Of a DNA stretch of 34,190 nt, positions 7,146 through 15,605 are shown piece by piece. The stretch spans positions 1 to 34,190 of the IMG/VR virus record IMGVR_UViG_3300031784_000114; one strand, 5' to 3'. The number at the start of each line of letters is the position of its first letter. Position 1 is the stretch's first letter. The stretch comes from a virus. The notes below the pieces were generated by a model. It was not told the origin of the DNA. It was given only the letters and a program-made list of their open reading frames with translations, and searched no databases. The position numbers were made by a program, and so were the translations under genes.

Positions 7146-7998
7146 AATTTATATATTTTGTCATATCCAAGTTCATAACTTTATTAATTACATCTGGTGG
7201 TACTTTATATTCTTGATGTGTTCCATCATCTTTTAATAACACAATTACACAACCTAATAATTTTAAATTTTCATATTTTGTGCCTTTCAACATTTTAATC
7301 AATAATCTTGCATACAATGGTAATTGTAAATAATAATGACCTAACGCAGTATCATGATAGTTTTGAAATGGATCGTACATTTTACCGGTGTAATGTTGGA
7401 TTTCAAAGTTTTTTGGTTGATTTGTTTTCCAATCGGTAACAACTAAACCAAAATCTGTATTATCCTTATTCATCATTAACCAACACTTGTCAGGTTGTCC
7501 TGTATAACCAAGTTCATTATCGCCAAGTATTGCCTCTGTATCGAGAAGTATTGCACCTCTTTGTTCCATAATATTTAAAAATTCGGTTCCCGCTTTTATC
7601 ATCTCATTACTTCTATTTGTTTGTGTTTCATCACATTCAAATATTGGTTGCCTAACATCTTTATAATTACCATTTCTTGCTATCGCCTCCATTTCAAGTT
7701 CAAAGTGTACTCTACTTCCCATATTAGTTGCATAGGAACCAGCTTGTCTCCATTGTTCTTGTAATTGTGCTGCAGCTTCAGGATCACCATTAGACATTCT
7801 GAGAGCAGTACCTTCAGCATCAAATGGTTTGAAAAACTTTTTTATAACCTTAGAAACTGATGGAAATGTTTTTCTTAATACACCTTCCGTGTCTCTCATG
7901 TAATAGATATGTTCTTCTTCAACAAATGAGATATCTAATTCTTTTCTTCTGTTTTCTAATAATTCATTAATTTCTTTAGAAATTTCTTTTAAATTCAT
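7117..7998 (-). CDS. PD-(D/E)XK nuclease (RecB/Cas4-like exonuclease)
   Basis: 293 aa. Motifs typical of the RecB-type fold are present: GSRVHFELE (His98, Glu102), GYTGQPDKCW (Asp170), VVTDWKTNQ (Asp189, Lys191) and the downstream Gln helix YYLQLPLYAR (Gln225). No CxnC iron-sulfur cluster is evident, so it is nearer to phage RecB-like exonucleases than to Cas4. It would degrade or resect DNA ends. It starts with a one-base TAATG overlap with the primase stop and overlaps the gp47-like gene, placing it firmly in the replication/recombination operon. Confidence 0.88.
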   Translation of the reverse strand: MNLKEISKEINELLENRRKELDISFVEEEHIYYMRDTEGVLRKTFPSVSKVIKKFFKPFDAEGTALRMSNGDPEAAAQLQEQWRQAGSYATNMGSRVHFELEMEAIARNGNYKDVRQPIFECDETQTNRSNEMIKAGTEFLNIMEQRGAILLDTEAILGDNELGYTGQPDKCWLMMNKDNTDFGLVVTDWKTNQPKNFEIQHYTGKMYDPFQNYHDTALGHYYLQLPLYARLLIKMLKGTKYENLKLLGCVIVLLKDDGTHQEYKVPPDVINKVMNLDMTKYINYGKKTYTYR

Positions 7999-8936
7999 TA
8001 ATCTAACTGTTTAATTTTATAATTACTCAGATCTCCTTTGAGGTCTGCTATATCTTTATTTCCCTCCAATTTTATAGTATACACTTTACCCATAAGTTTA
8101 CCACAATTTAATTTATGATATAATTTTTCTGCATCAAACCAAGCATCGGGATCCAAAACAATTACCACATCTTTTTTAACATTATCATAAATTTTATCAA
8201 ATAAGTGTTGTGACATAAATTTACCTAACATAGGGATAGAATTAGGTAAGAAAATACTATCGAAAGCACCCTCAACAATATATATTCTTTCATTCCAATC
8301 AATTAAATGTTCATTCCAAATTATTATTTCTTTTTGTACCTCAGGATTTTTATACTTTAATTTTGTTTTAGATAAAAATGACCTTGCAACAAAATAGTTT
8401 AAATTTTTTTCAGTATCATATGAAGGAATTATAATCCTATTTTCATATAGACCACTTAAACAAAAACCAATATTATATTTTTTTATAATTTCATCTGTTA
8501 TGTTTCTATTTTTAATATAATTTAACGCTTGTTTATATTGTGGTAACAATTTAACTCCTTGTGACACTTCATTGAATGATACAAATTCTTTTGGTAGATA
8601 AATCCTTTTGTATATTCTTTTGTTTTCTTCGACCTCATCCGGTAATAATAGTTCGAATTTTTTTATTTGTTTTTTATTACCGTATTTTTTAACAAATTTA
8701 TATAATGATCCATGTGTATCATGTGATTCTGCACAAGACCAACATTTGTAAACTCTTAATTTATAGTTTATTTCTAAGTTACCTTTACCGTCTCCACTAT
8801 CTAATCCTTTAATTTCATATGAACACACGGGACAATCAAAAGAAATTTGGCACTTATAATCATTGTGTAATTTATAATCACCAAGAATTTCTTCTAAGAT
8901 ATCTATTATGGGTTCATAATTTAAATCATTAGACAT
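7998..8936 (-). CDS. DnaG-like DNA primase (zinc finger plus Toprim)
   Basis: 312 aa from the ATG at 8936 (MSNDLNYEP). A longer frame begins at 9002, but those extra codons lie within a rho-independent terminator, so I reject them. The N-terminus has a zinc-binding domain with CPVC (Cys35, Cys38) and CWSC (Cys65, Cys68). The catalytic core follows, with the Toprim motifs YIVEGAFDS (Glu222) and VLDPDAW (Asp262, Asp264). There is no helicase domain; length and order suit a stand-alone phage primase making RNA primers. It is the first gene of the operon that continues to the Rad50-like ATPase. Confidence 0.9.
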   Translation of the reverse strand: MSNDLNYEPIIDILEEILGDYKLHNDYKCQISFDCPVCSYEIKGLDSGDGKGNLEINYKLRVYKCWSCAESHDTHGSLYKFVKKYGNKKQIKKFELLLPDEVEENKRIYKRIYLPKEFVSFNEVSQGVKLLPQYKQALNYIKNRNITDEIIKKYNIGFCLSGLYENRIIIPSYDTEKNLNYFVARSFLSKTKLKYKNPEVQKEIIIWNEHLIDWNERIYIVEGAFDSIFLPNSIPMLGKFMSQHLFDKIYDNVKKDVVIVLDPDAWFDAEKLYHKLNCGKLMGKVYTIKLEGNKDIADLKGDLSNYKIKQLD

Positions 8937-8963
8937 GAATAAAATATAAGAAAAAAAAGTTGT

Positions 8964-9039
8964 AAAAAAAATGGGGGAGAACACCACCTCTCCCCCTACC
9001 AACTAAACGCAGATTTTAACATCTACGTCCCGTCTCCAT
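8964..9039 (-). ncRNA. Candidate structured leader/small RNA ending in a terminator
   Basis: This unusually GC-rich stretch lies between the resolvase stop and the primase start. On the minus strand it follows an ATATTTATTA motif and contains a 7-bp hairpin (CGTAGAT / ATCTGCG, 9027-9008, with one G-U pair possible only on this strand), then the terminator at 8996-8973 and an 8-base U tract. A 7-codon mini-ORF (METGRRC) starts at 9039 and stops inside the first loop. The layout is like an attenuator, or the 3' UTR of the resolvase message. No known RNA family was recognised. Confidence 0.35.
8973..8996 (-). terminator. Rho-independent terminator between resolvase and primase
   Basis: GGGGGAGA and TCTCCCCC form a perfect 8-bp stem with an 8-base loop. 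On the minus strand it is followed by A and eight T, then a second T-rich run. This is the best terminator in the window. It ends resolvase or upstream transcripts and means the primase operon needs its own promoter or regulated readthrough. Confidence 0.9.
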
Positions 9040-9049
9040 TAATAAATAT
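9040..9049 (-). promoter_or_regulatory. Recurrent AT-rich motif (ATATTTATTA) before the leader element
   Basis: On the minus strand ATATTTATTA directly precedes the ATG of a 7-codon mini-ORF and the structured element ending at 8964. The same 10-mer occurs before the genes starting at 1509 and 28624. The function is unproven. Confidence 0.3.
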
Positions 9050-9076
9050 AATATAATAATTTTCAGATAAGAAATC

Positions 9077-9688
9077 TTAGTTGCCGGATTTATCTGATTT
9101 CAACATATTAACGAATCCAATAACCGCAGTTGCGGCGTCCGCCATGTCGTAATTTTCTTTTTTTAAATTTCCTGTCTTACCGTATAACCAATTTACCTCA
9201 GGACAAACTGAGTTTACATGTTCCCAAATGACGTGTTTTTTATCAATATCTTTGGGATAACCACCAAATAATACATTACGACCTTTATCGTTTTGTCCAA
9301 CTAAATCAGGAAAAGCAAATTTTCTTGCATTATATGTTGATATAAATGTCGGTATAATACCTAAAATATCATAACAATTTTTCAATATTAATGTATTATA
9401 TCTTAAAAGTGTTCCGACTGTATAAATGTTATTTGATTGTAATAACGGTTCTTCAATTATAATTCTCGTAATACCGATATCTTTATAATTTTCTAAATGT
9501 TTTTTAAATGCATCCGCCTTTTTTAATAGTTCCTCAATTTTATCTTCTGGTTGCGGTTTTATCTTTGGTGAAAAGTGAGTTAATTCTAATAATTTAGAAC
9601 CTGACATATCGAAGAGAGCCCATCCAATAGTTTTGGTGGAAATATCCAAACCCAAAATTTTTGGCTTATTCTTAAATTTGTTTTCCAT
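9077..9688 (-). CDS. ruvC: RuvC-like Holliday junction resolvase
   Basis: 203 aa with an RNase H-like fold signature. The first strand ILGLDISTKTIGWALFD carries Asp15; IIIEEPLL gives Glu79/Glu80; the C-terminal NYDMADAATAVIG provides Asp181 and Asp184. These are the four acidic positions of RuvC-type endonucleases, which cut four-way junctions and resolve or debranch replicating phage DNA. The start region ATATTGTTATATG is shared with the DUF1360-like gene. It lies 40 bp after the structural block and is followed by a structured UTR and a terminator. Confidence 0.87.
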   Translation of the reverse strand: MENKFKNKPKILGLDISTKTIGWALFDMSGSKLLELTHFSPKIKPQPEDKIEELLKKADAFKKHLENYKDIGITRIIIEEPLLQSNNIYTVGTLLRYNTLILKNCYDILGIIPTFISTYNARKFAFPDLVGQNDKGRNVLFGGYPKDIDKKHVIWEHVNSVCPEVNWLYGKTGNLKKENYDMADAATAVIGFVNMLKSDKSGN

Positions 9689-9728
9689 ATAACAATATAT
9701 AAATAATAATATTAAGAATGTAAAGATT

Positions 9729-11906
9729 TTAGAAATCTAATTTTACTGCAAATACTTGTGTACCAATTCTTTTTATTGGAATCGCCGATTTTGCAACAAT
9801 AAGAGGTTCTTTATTTGAATCTAAAAGTGCTATTTCTGTTAACATCTTTTCTTTTCCTAAAGAGTACGTCGGATTTTGTGTTTCTAAAAATTGGTCACTT
9901 GGTAGATTTACCAAAAACTTCATTTGTTCAACGTCGGTTGCTCTTACTAATCTAATACTACCGGGGAATGGTTGTTCGTCACCAAATTGAGGAACGGTAG
10001 ATCCTGTTAAGGTGGTATCGCTCATATAATTAATTGATAACCCTGACATATGGTTTTCTAAATCAAAATAATTTGTTGATCCTGTGTATCCCGAATAATA
10101 TATTGTAAACGTTTTATCTAATAAATTTGTAGGATTTATTAAACCTGACACATGATTAGGAATTTGTGATGTCAAGTCAACTTTTTTCCATGCATTACTT
10201 GAAGGTATTTCACCAATACTATTTTGTATTTGAACTAATGCATAAAATTTATCCGCAACAAAACCGTCGATCACATTTGAAAAAGATGTTTTCATTGTCG
10301 AAAATGTCGTTGCACCACTTGTGGATCCACTAAATTTCAAAGTTACTTGTGATGGTACTGTTGTCCCTGTTACTTTATTATAGTAATTACAAGGTAATGA
10401 ATGTATTGTGTTGTTTGTTGTATTTTCAAACATATATGTCACCCAAACAGTTTGATTCGTACTTCCTGTTAACATAGAGTTTTCGGCAATAGTATCACTC
10501 GGTACTGTTGATATCTTTGGTGATGGTAATGTATATTTTCTATTTGATCTATAATCTAATACTGCAACCAATTCTTGGTCATCAAAAACTACAATCTTTT
10601 TTGTTGGGTAAATTTTACCAACTTTATTTCCTTGTTCATCTAAAAGATATCTAAATAATAACTCGAATCTTGAATCAGTTAAACCGGTGGTTGGTTTTAC
10701 GTAATAATCAACACTATCCATAGTGAATAAAGCACCAATAGTGGTACCCGTATTTCTATGGTATTGAATGAATGGGATATATATTTCAAAATATTCAGTA
10801 TCACTTATTGGATCACCATTCTCATCTTCTACAATTGATATATCTAATCCTGTTATTCCTGTTTTGTTACTTATATAATCGTCATACTTAAAAAATCTTT
10901 CAGGATCATTTCTTAAATCACCTAATTCAGAATAATGTATAATCGCTAAACATCTTTGTTCTGATGGTAAAACATCAATAACTTCACCATATGAATTTGA
11001 AAATGATGTTGGATTAGAAATACTTCCGCCAGTGAAATTTGTAAATTTTTGTAGATTTGAATTATAACCTAAAAATTCTTTTGTTGATACAAATCTATTA
11101 CTTGTGTACCCCGTCAAACTTTCATCGTTTCCGTCATAATCAGATCCAATTGGTTTGTCATCCCAAACAATATTGAGTGTCCATGAATTTAATTGACCTG
11201 AAAAATCAACCGGTTCAGGTAAACATACATCGGCAAGGTCAGTACTATTCGGATATTCTTGTTCACAATCATTACAAATTACTTGTGCATATCCAGAGAT
11301 ACTTGATAGATTAGGTGTTTTCCTATCTAAAGTTAGAATATTTTGTGTTGTCCCCGTTGTAACATCAATAACTCTATATACAAAACTATTTGATTGTCCA
11401 GTCAATGTAGGTACTGAACCACAGAATCTATCCAAAACAACTGTAATATATTCACAATCAACAAATGTGTTTCCACTTGGAACTACTAAAGACGTTGATC
11501 CACTTAATGAAGATATTGTAATTTCCTCAACACCACATTCTATTGTTGATCCAATACAAGTAACATTATCATATTCAATGTAATTAGATACAAATCCCGC
11601 AGGACCCATAACATTTCTTATTGTATTTGTAACTGAGTTTTGTATTGGATTACCGTATGTCGTGGTATTAGTGTTACTATCTACCTTATAAGGGTATTTT
11701 ACACCTGTTTCTTTTTCATTAGGTGCCGATACTTTTTGATGTGTAGTTTGACTTGTTAAACCTGTAAAAGGAGTAGTATAGTCAAATTCAGAATCACCAA
11801 CTTGAAAGTACTGAATGTTAAAACTTCCTTTCGCAATAGCATTCCTTCCTCTTTGGGTTATTCTTGCTGATAAAAATTCCGAATTATTACTATTTAAAAA
11901 ACTCAT
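9729..11906 (-). CDS. Large virion structural protein (tail/baseplate or fibre base)
   Basis: 725 aa, rich in Thr, Ser and Gly with many predicted beta strands. It starts MSFLNSNNSEFLSARITQRG and has a region (ARITQRGRNAIAKGSF, then FQVGDSEFDY) like the N-terminal 'start of fibre' modules of phage tail proteins. The C-terminus (residues about 655-725) contains TEIALLDSNKEP, IVAKSAIPIKRIG and FAVKLDF, a pattern seen at the ends of tail-associated proteins. No enzyme motif was found. It is the last gene of the structural block. The specific role is inference. Confidence 0.65.
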   Translation of the reverse strand: MSFLNSNNSEFLSARITQRGRNAIAKGSFNIQYFQVGDSEFDYTTPFTGLTSQTTHQKVSAPNEKETGVKYPYKVDSNTNTTTYGNPIQNSVTNTIRNVMGPAGFVSNYIEYDNVTCIGSTIECGVEEITISSLSGSTSLVVPSGNTFVDCEYITVVLDRFCGSVPTLTGQSNSFVYRVIDVTTGTTQNILTLDRKTPNLSSISGYAQVICNDCEQEYPNSTDLADVCLPEPVDFSGQLNSWTLNIVWDDKPIGSDYDGNDESLTGYTSNRFVSTKEFLGYNSNLQKFTNFTGGSISNPTSFSNSYGEVIDVLPSEQRCLAIIHYSELGDLRNDPERFFKYDDYISNKTGITGLDISIVEDENGDPISDTEYFEIYIPFIQYHRNTGTTIGALFTMDSVDYYVKPTTGLTDSRFELLFRYLLDEQGNKVGKIYPTKKIVVFDDQELVAVLDYRSNRKYTLPSPKISTVPSDTIAENSMLTGSTNQTVWVTYMFENTTNNTIHSLPCNYYNKVTGTTVPSQVTLKFSGSTSGATTFSTMKTSFSNVIDGFVADKFYALVQIQNSIGEIPSSNAWKKVDLTSQIPNHVSGLINPTNLLDKTFTIYYSGYTGSTNYFDLENHMSGLSINYMSDTTLTGSTVPQFGDEQPFPGSIRLVRATDVEQMKFLVNLPSDQFLETQNPTYSLGKEKMLTEIALLDSNKEPLIVAKSAIPIKRIGTQVFAVKLDF

Positions 11907-11909
11907 ATC

Positions 11910-11919
11910 TTATAAATAT
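11910..11919 (-). promoter_or_regulatory. Recurrent AT-rich motif (ATATTTATAA) upstream of gene at 11906
   Basis: ATATTTATAA on the minus strand lies only 3 bases before the ATG. The identical 10-mer precedes the fibre gene (23208-23217) and, on the plus strand, the exonuclease gene (2306-2315). The short spacing argues for a translation-initiation role, or a leaderless start, rather than an ordinary -10 element. Confidence 0.28.
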
Positions 11920-11932
11920 TTTAAATTATTTT

Positions 11933-13369
11933 TTAACTTCCACCACAATCATTATTGTCGACACAAGGTGTACTCGACAATATCGCAGATGAATATCCAA
12001 GATATTGTGAATCATTTTTATAGTACGTCCCCGATGATGTTATCGATTGTAAACAATTAGTTACTATGTTTCCTGCTGTGTATCCTGTTATTGTTATTGA
12101 ATTCCCATTATAATCAACCGCACTAAAGAAAACTGCCCCATTTTGTAATGGATTAGTATTTCCTGTCGCATCGTCTAAATCAGTTTGTAAAACCGTTATG
12201 TCACAACAAAAAGATGGCGGATTTGTAGGAGTCGGTGTTGGTGTAGGTGTAGGTGTAGGTGTAGGTGTTACACATTGAATATATCCACTTGGGGTAGTTG
12301 AACTTATAAAATCGTAAGTTATTGTATATGGGTCACATGTAGAATCACATTCAGCAATATAATATCCACTCGTTACACCCGTTACCGATCCTGTTGATGA
12401 TCCATTTAAAATTAAAATGTTTGTGTAATTTGTAAAGGGATACCCTATACAATCACCTGTTCTAACTCCTTGTATTGTTACAGTAATATTCTCGGTTGCA
12501 TTTATAGGTGTTCCACCAGGACTATCATATAAAGTTACCGTAATAGTACTTATACTATCATAATTTTCGCCAGGATCTCCACATTCAGACGGTACCTGAG
12601 TAAGGTAATCAACAGTAAAATCTAAACACATAGAAACCGGAGGTGTTGGTGTTGGAGTATCGGTAGGTGTGGGTGTTGGTGTTGGTGTTGGTGTTGGTGT
12701 TGTACATGGTGTACACGATGAAGGGTTAAATAAGACTGATGGTGTTGTGTCTTTGGTCCATGATCTTACATTAACACCGTCAGAAACATAGTACGTACCA
12801 TTTGATAGTGGTGGAATTTCAGTTGAATTTAATGTTGTATAATTACAATAATCAGGACCTCCTGTAAATGAAACATTTGTTAATATTTGTCCACTAACTT
12901 GTCCACACGCACCGTTAATTGTTGACGATAAATATAACTGTATAGTCGGTGTTGGGGTTGGCGTTGGTGTTGCAGTGGGAGTAGGTGTTGGAGTTGTGGT
13001 AGGTGTAGGTGTTGGAGTTGTGGTAGGTGTTGGTGTGGGTGTGGCGGTTGAAGTTGGCGTTGGAGTATCGGTTGGTGTTGCAGTGGGAGTAGGTGTTGGA
13101 GTTGTGGTAGGTGTAGGTGTTGGTGGAATTATTTCTCCTCCACCACAGGTAACTGTCGATGAAGATGTCCAATCACTTTTAATTCCTCCGCAATCGGTCC
13201 TCATACCATAGTCATAAGTTTCACCATCGGTTAGGGATGTGATTACTAAAGGTGAACTTGAAGTTGTACCTGTTGTATATGTAACATCTGATGATAGTTT
13301 ATATCTATATTCAAAAGTACAACCTATACAACTCACAGGTGGTGTCCAATTTATAGTTAAAGTTGCCAT
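11933..13369 (-). CDS. Modular adhesin-like virion protein with Pro-Thr linkers
   Basis: 478 aa. Residues 1-77 look like a fibronectin type III domain (LTINWTPPVSC..., with LTDGETYDYGMRTDC near its end). Three Pro-Thr (PTPTPTPT) linkers at about 83-140, 223-243 and 367-382 separate small cysteine-containing domains at about 145-220, 245-365 and 384-478. The last domain (ATGNTNPLQNG) is paralogous to one in the gene at 14210-15523. No signal peptide or transmembrane helix was seen. It is probably a receptor-binding or decoration protein exposed on the virion. No enzymatic motif. Confidence 0.68.
   Translation of the reverse strand: MATLTINWTPPVSCIGCTFEYRYKLSSDVTYTTGTTSSSPLVITSLTDGETYDYGMRTDCGGIKSDWTSSSTVTCGGGEIIPPTPTPTTTPTPTPTATPTDTPTPTSTATPTPTPTTTPTPTPTTTPTPTPTATPTPTPTPTIQLYLSSTINGACGQVSGQILTNVSFTGGPDYCNYTTLNSTEIPPLSNGTYYVSDGVNVRSWTKDTTPSVLFNPSSCTPCTTPTPTPTPTPTPTDTPTPTPPVSMCLDFTVDYLTQVPSECGDPGENYDSISTITVTLYDSPGGTPINATENITVTIQGVRTGDCIGYPFTNYTNILILNGSSTGSVTGVTSGYYIAECDSTCDPYTITYDFISSTTPSGYIQCVTPTPTPTPTPTPTPTNPPSFCCDITVLQTDLDDATGNTNPLQNGAVFFSAVDYNGNSITITGYTAGNIVTNCLQSITSSGTYYKNDSQYLGYSSAILSSTPCVDNNDCGGS
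12951..13122. repeat. Hexanucleotide-based Pro-Thr repeat tract
   Basis: An array of GGTGTT/GGTGTA/GGAGTT-type hexamers (plus-strand reading) encodes Thr-Pro pairs in the 478-aa protein. A stretch of about 50 bases starting near 12966 recurs near 13075, and its core recurs in the gene at 14210. Shorter arrays of the same type are at 12226-12270 and 12641-12702. Confidence 0.85.
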
Positions 13370-13396
13370 TTATATTTTGTTCATATTTTAATTAAT

Positions 13397-14194
13397 TTAT
13401 ATTGGACAAATTGCCGATGGTTGACCGTCTTTCCACATTGTAACAGAAACATTTAATGGTGTTGGATCGACAATATATTCATCATATCCAACAAAGTTAT
13501 CGATTGGTACACTTGTGTACAATTGAATTGGAGTTGATAAATCACAAACTATAAAATTCACTATATTACCTGATCCGTTTTGCCAAAATCCTTTTATTTT
13601 ATATGGTAATACCAATTCACTTACGGTTAATGTTCCATTTTTTCCCGATTCTGATAATGTTACATTTTCATTTAACAATATGTTATTATCTTTATCATAT
13701 ATTGTTATTCCTCCTCCAGCATTTTCTGTTATTGACCAAAATAATTGTGTTGGTGTAACTGTGGGAGTTGGTGTTGGTGTAGGAGTTACGGTTGGAGTTG
13801 GCGTTGGCGTATCTGTTGGTGTAGGAGTAGGGGTTGCAGTTGGTGTAGGAGTTACGGTTGGTGTAGGAGTTACGGTTGGTGTAGGAGTTACGGTTGGTGT
13901 AGGAGTAGGAGTTGCAGTTGGTGTAGGAGTAGGTGTGGGTGTTGGTTTGTTTTGTACCGGTAAACACAATGTATTTCCACTACATACTCCATTAGGTGCT
14001 ATTTTAATATATGATGTGTTATCATTAATGTTTGTAATCGTGATGCCAGGAGTGTTTAATGTTGACAATAAAACACTTCCATATGATGGAATTAGTGTAC
14101 AAGAATTACAATCACCATCAGTACATTCTAAAATTTGTACTGTTGATATTTGTGTCCCTCCTGTAATTCCTGATATCGTTATATTAAATGACAT
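13397..14194 (-). CDS. Small modular adhesin-like virion protein with Pro-Thr linker
   Basis: 265 aa. There is a beta-rich N-terminal domain at residues 1-78 with two cysteine pairs (CTDGDCNSC, then CSGNTLC). A Pro-Thr linker follows at about 81-149, then a C-terminal domain at about 150-265 beginning [18 protein letters not shown]. The layout of domain, PT linker and domain matches the two flanking genes, so the three probably arose by duplication and domain exchange. No membrane segment or enzyme motif. Likely virion surface or fibre tip; function not recognised. Confidence 0.65.
   Translation of the reverse strand: MSFNITISGITGGTQISTVQILECTDGDCNSCTLIPSYGSVLLSTLNTPGITITNINDNTSYIKIAPNGVCSGNTLCLPVQNKPTPTPTPTPTATPTPTPTVTPTPTVTPTPTVTPTPTATPTPTPTDTPTPTPTVTPTPTPTPTVTPTQLFWSITENAGGGITIYDKDNNILLNENVTLSESGKNGTLTVSELVLPYKIKGFWQNGSGNIVNFIVCDLSTPIQLYTSVPIDNFVGYDEYIVDPTPLNVSVTMWKDGQPSAICPI
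13750..13955. repeat. Pro-Thr coding tandem repeat with exact 18-bp units
   Basis: This hexamer-based array encodes (PT)n. Within it, an 18-bp unit (GGTGTAGGAGTTACGGTT) is repeated exactly three times at 13842-13895 with a partial fourth copy. Exact copies imply recent slippage. Confidence 0.88.
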
Positions 14195-14209
14195 ATTTTA
14201 TATTAATTA

Positions 14210-15523
14210 TTAACAAGTAACAAAAACTCCTACTCCACTGGAATTAACAAGTATATTGAAATAAATTATATTACTTGAGGTTGCAACAAAACTGTATGGT
14301 GTTGTTTTACCACAATATCCAATATAATTATTTATATCAATTGCTTCTGTATTATCTTGATTTTGTCCTTCACCAAATTGAATATCTTGATCACCGGTGT
14401 TTGTTAATCCAATATAAATCATATCACCAATATTCGCATATATTGCACTACTAACATTTGGGTAATTTGACATAAATCCATTAGTTGTGGTAGTTGCCCA
14501 TGGAGCGTCTGGTAAATATTCTTCCCATGTACCACTATTTACTTTAACCCATACTCTTAAATCTGTTTCACTATGTGACGCAAATGATGTGCATCTAATA
14601 GTTAAAGGTATCATTGAAGCTTCTGTGGGTGTCGGAGTGGGTGTTGGTGTAGGTGTAGGAGATGTACAGCAAACTCCTGTATCTTCATATGTTGACAACA
14701 CTTGGAACGGTGTTATCGGATAACTTGAACCAAATTCTTGTTGGTCATCGTGATAATAATAAACTATTGGTTGATAATCACCATTTATTGTTGAACAAAA
14801 TGCGTTTGTATATGTACCGTCAGTGTCATATATTAATTCTTCTTGTGTTAATAATTCAGGGCAATTCCAATACAATACATATACCTTACCATCTTCAGAC
14901 GGATTTGTGTTTCCTGTTGCTGACAACAAATCATTTGAAGAAATTGTTACATCAAAATATACACATTCACACGGTTCTGTTGGGGTTGGTGTTGGTGTTG
15001 GTGTTGCAGTGGGAGTAGGTGTATCGGTAGGTGTTGGAGTTGGTGTAGGAGTTACGGTTGGAGTTGGAGTTGGCGTATCTGTTGGTGTAGGTGTAGGAGT
15101 TACGGTTGGAGTTGGCGTTGGGTCGTTATTACATATCAAACTATCTATTATTGGTGGAGCACAATTAGCAACATAAAAAACACCTCCACCAACTACTAAT
15201 CCAATATCACAACATCCAACACAGTCACCATAGTAAATTGAATCATGTGTGTATATGTTTTGTATTAGATACCCTGTGTCAGTTGTTTCACCTGTATAGA
15301 CAAATTTGAACCAATATTGTGTATTAAATGTTGCACCCGTAAAAACAATAGGATTAACATCATAATCTCTATAAGTTGATCCTGTATAGATCACACCACT
15401 ATTTGCACCTATAGAATATGCAGAAAAACCAGAGACATGACTTCCTAAAGTTGTTCCGGTTTTGTAAAATAATGTAAAATTATTTTCTAAGTCTATATTG
15501 TGTAATCTAATGTTCAACCCCAT
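14210..15523 (-). CDS. Modular adhesin-like virion protein with Pro-Thr linkers
   Basis: 437 aa from the ATG at 15523 (MGLNIRLHNIDLENNF); an upstream in-frame TTG at 15544 is rejected. The N-terminal domain (1-133) includes paired cysteines (GDCVGCCDIG). A PT linker follows at about 135-182, then a domain at about 184-285 that resembles the last domain of the 478-aa protein (ATGNTNPSEDG here, ATGNTNPLQNG there). A second short PT linker at about 288-300 leads to a C-terminal domain at 302-437 containing WVKVNSGTWEEYLPDAPW. Probably a virion adhesin. It is the first gene after the terminator at 15560-15582, so it likely begins a transcript. Confidence 0.67.
   Translation of the reverse strand: MGLNIRLHNIDLENNFTLFYKTGTTLGSHVSGFSAYSIGANSGVIYTGSTYRDYDVNPIVFTGATFNTQYWFKFVYTGETTDTGYLIQNIYTHDSIYYGDCVGCCDIGLVVGGGVFYVANCAPPIIDSLICNNDPTPTPTVTPTPTPTDTPTPTPTVTPTPTPTPTDTPTPTATPTPTPTPTEPCECVYFDVTISSNDLLSATGNTNPSEDGKVYVLYWNCPELLTQEELIYDTDGTYTNAFCSTINGDYQPIVYYYHDDQQEFGSSYPITPFQVLSTYEDTGVCCTSPTPTPTPTPTPTEASMIPLTIRCTSFASHSETDLRVWVKVNSGTWEEYLPDAPWATTTTNGFMSNYPNVSSAIYANIGDMIYIGLTNTGDQDIQFGEGQNQDNTEAIDINNYIGYCGKTTPYSFVATSSNIIYFNILVNSSGVGVFVTC
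14980..15121. repeat. Pro-Thr coding hexamer repeat tract
   Basis: Hexamers of the GGTGTW/GGAGTW type encode Thr-Pro repeats of the 437-aa protein. The segment GTTGCAGTGGGAGTAGGTGT also occurs in the repeat tract of the gene at 11933-13369. A shorter tract lies at 14625-14661. Confidence 0.83.
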
Positions 15524-15559
15524 GATATAATAAATACAACTCAAAGAAAATTAAATAAA

Positions 15560-15582
15560 AAACCCTTCAAATTGAAGGGTTT
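15560..15582 (-). terminator. Rho-independent terminator after the fibre operon
   Basis: AAACCCTTC and GAAGGGTTT form a 9-bp stem (11 bp if the loop closes) around a 5-base loop. On the minus strand it continues into TTTTTTATTTAATTTT, a good U tract. It lies 23 bases past the stop of the 63-aa membrane protein and before the 437-aa adhesin gene. Confidence 0.9.
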
Positions 15583-15605
15583 ATTGTTTTAAAATATTTT
15601 TAACT

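Noticed and set aside
8997-9039. tRNA or tmRNA in the GC-rich stretch between resolvase and primase.
   Set aside because: The hairpin loop is six bases, not the seven of an anticodon arm, and no acceptor stem, T-loop sequence or CCA region could be aligned.
9077-9688. Reading the RuvC-like gene as a Cas12/TnpB-type RuvC nuclease fragment.
   Set aside because: The length (203 aa) and the order of the acidic motifs fit a stand-alone resolvase, and there is no zinc-ribbon insert or neighbouring guide RNA-like repeat.
9724-9738. 6-bp hairpin (AGATTT / AAATCT) at the stop of the 725-aa gene as a terminator.
   Set aside because: The stem is short, AT-only apart from one G-C pair, overlaps the stop codon and is not followed by a clear U tract.
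12975-14213. Plus-strand open frames rich in GVGVGV over the Pro-Thr repeats (12975-13211, 13680-14213, 14823-15176).
   Set aside because: They are the reverse reading of the hexamer repeats, which contain no stops in several frames. They lie fully inside minus-strand genes and have only repeat-derived composition.
12226-15121. Repeat arrays that might be taken for a CRISPR.
   Set aside because: Units are short, contiguous and in frame with coding sequence; there are no unique spacers and no cas genes.
12915-15523. A diversity-generating retroelement targeting the adhesin genes.
   Set aside because: No reverse transcriptase gene or template/variable repeat pair with adenine-biased differences was seen in the window; the repeats are explained by PT linkers.
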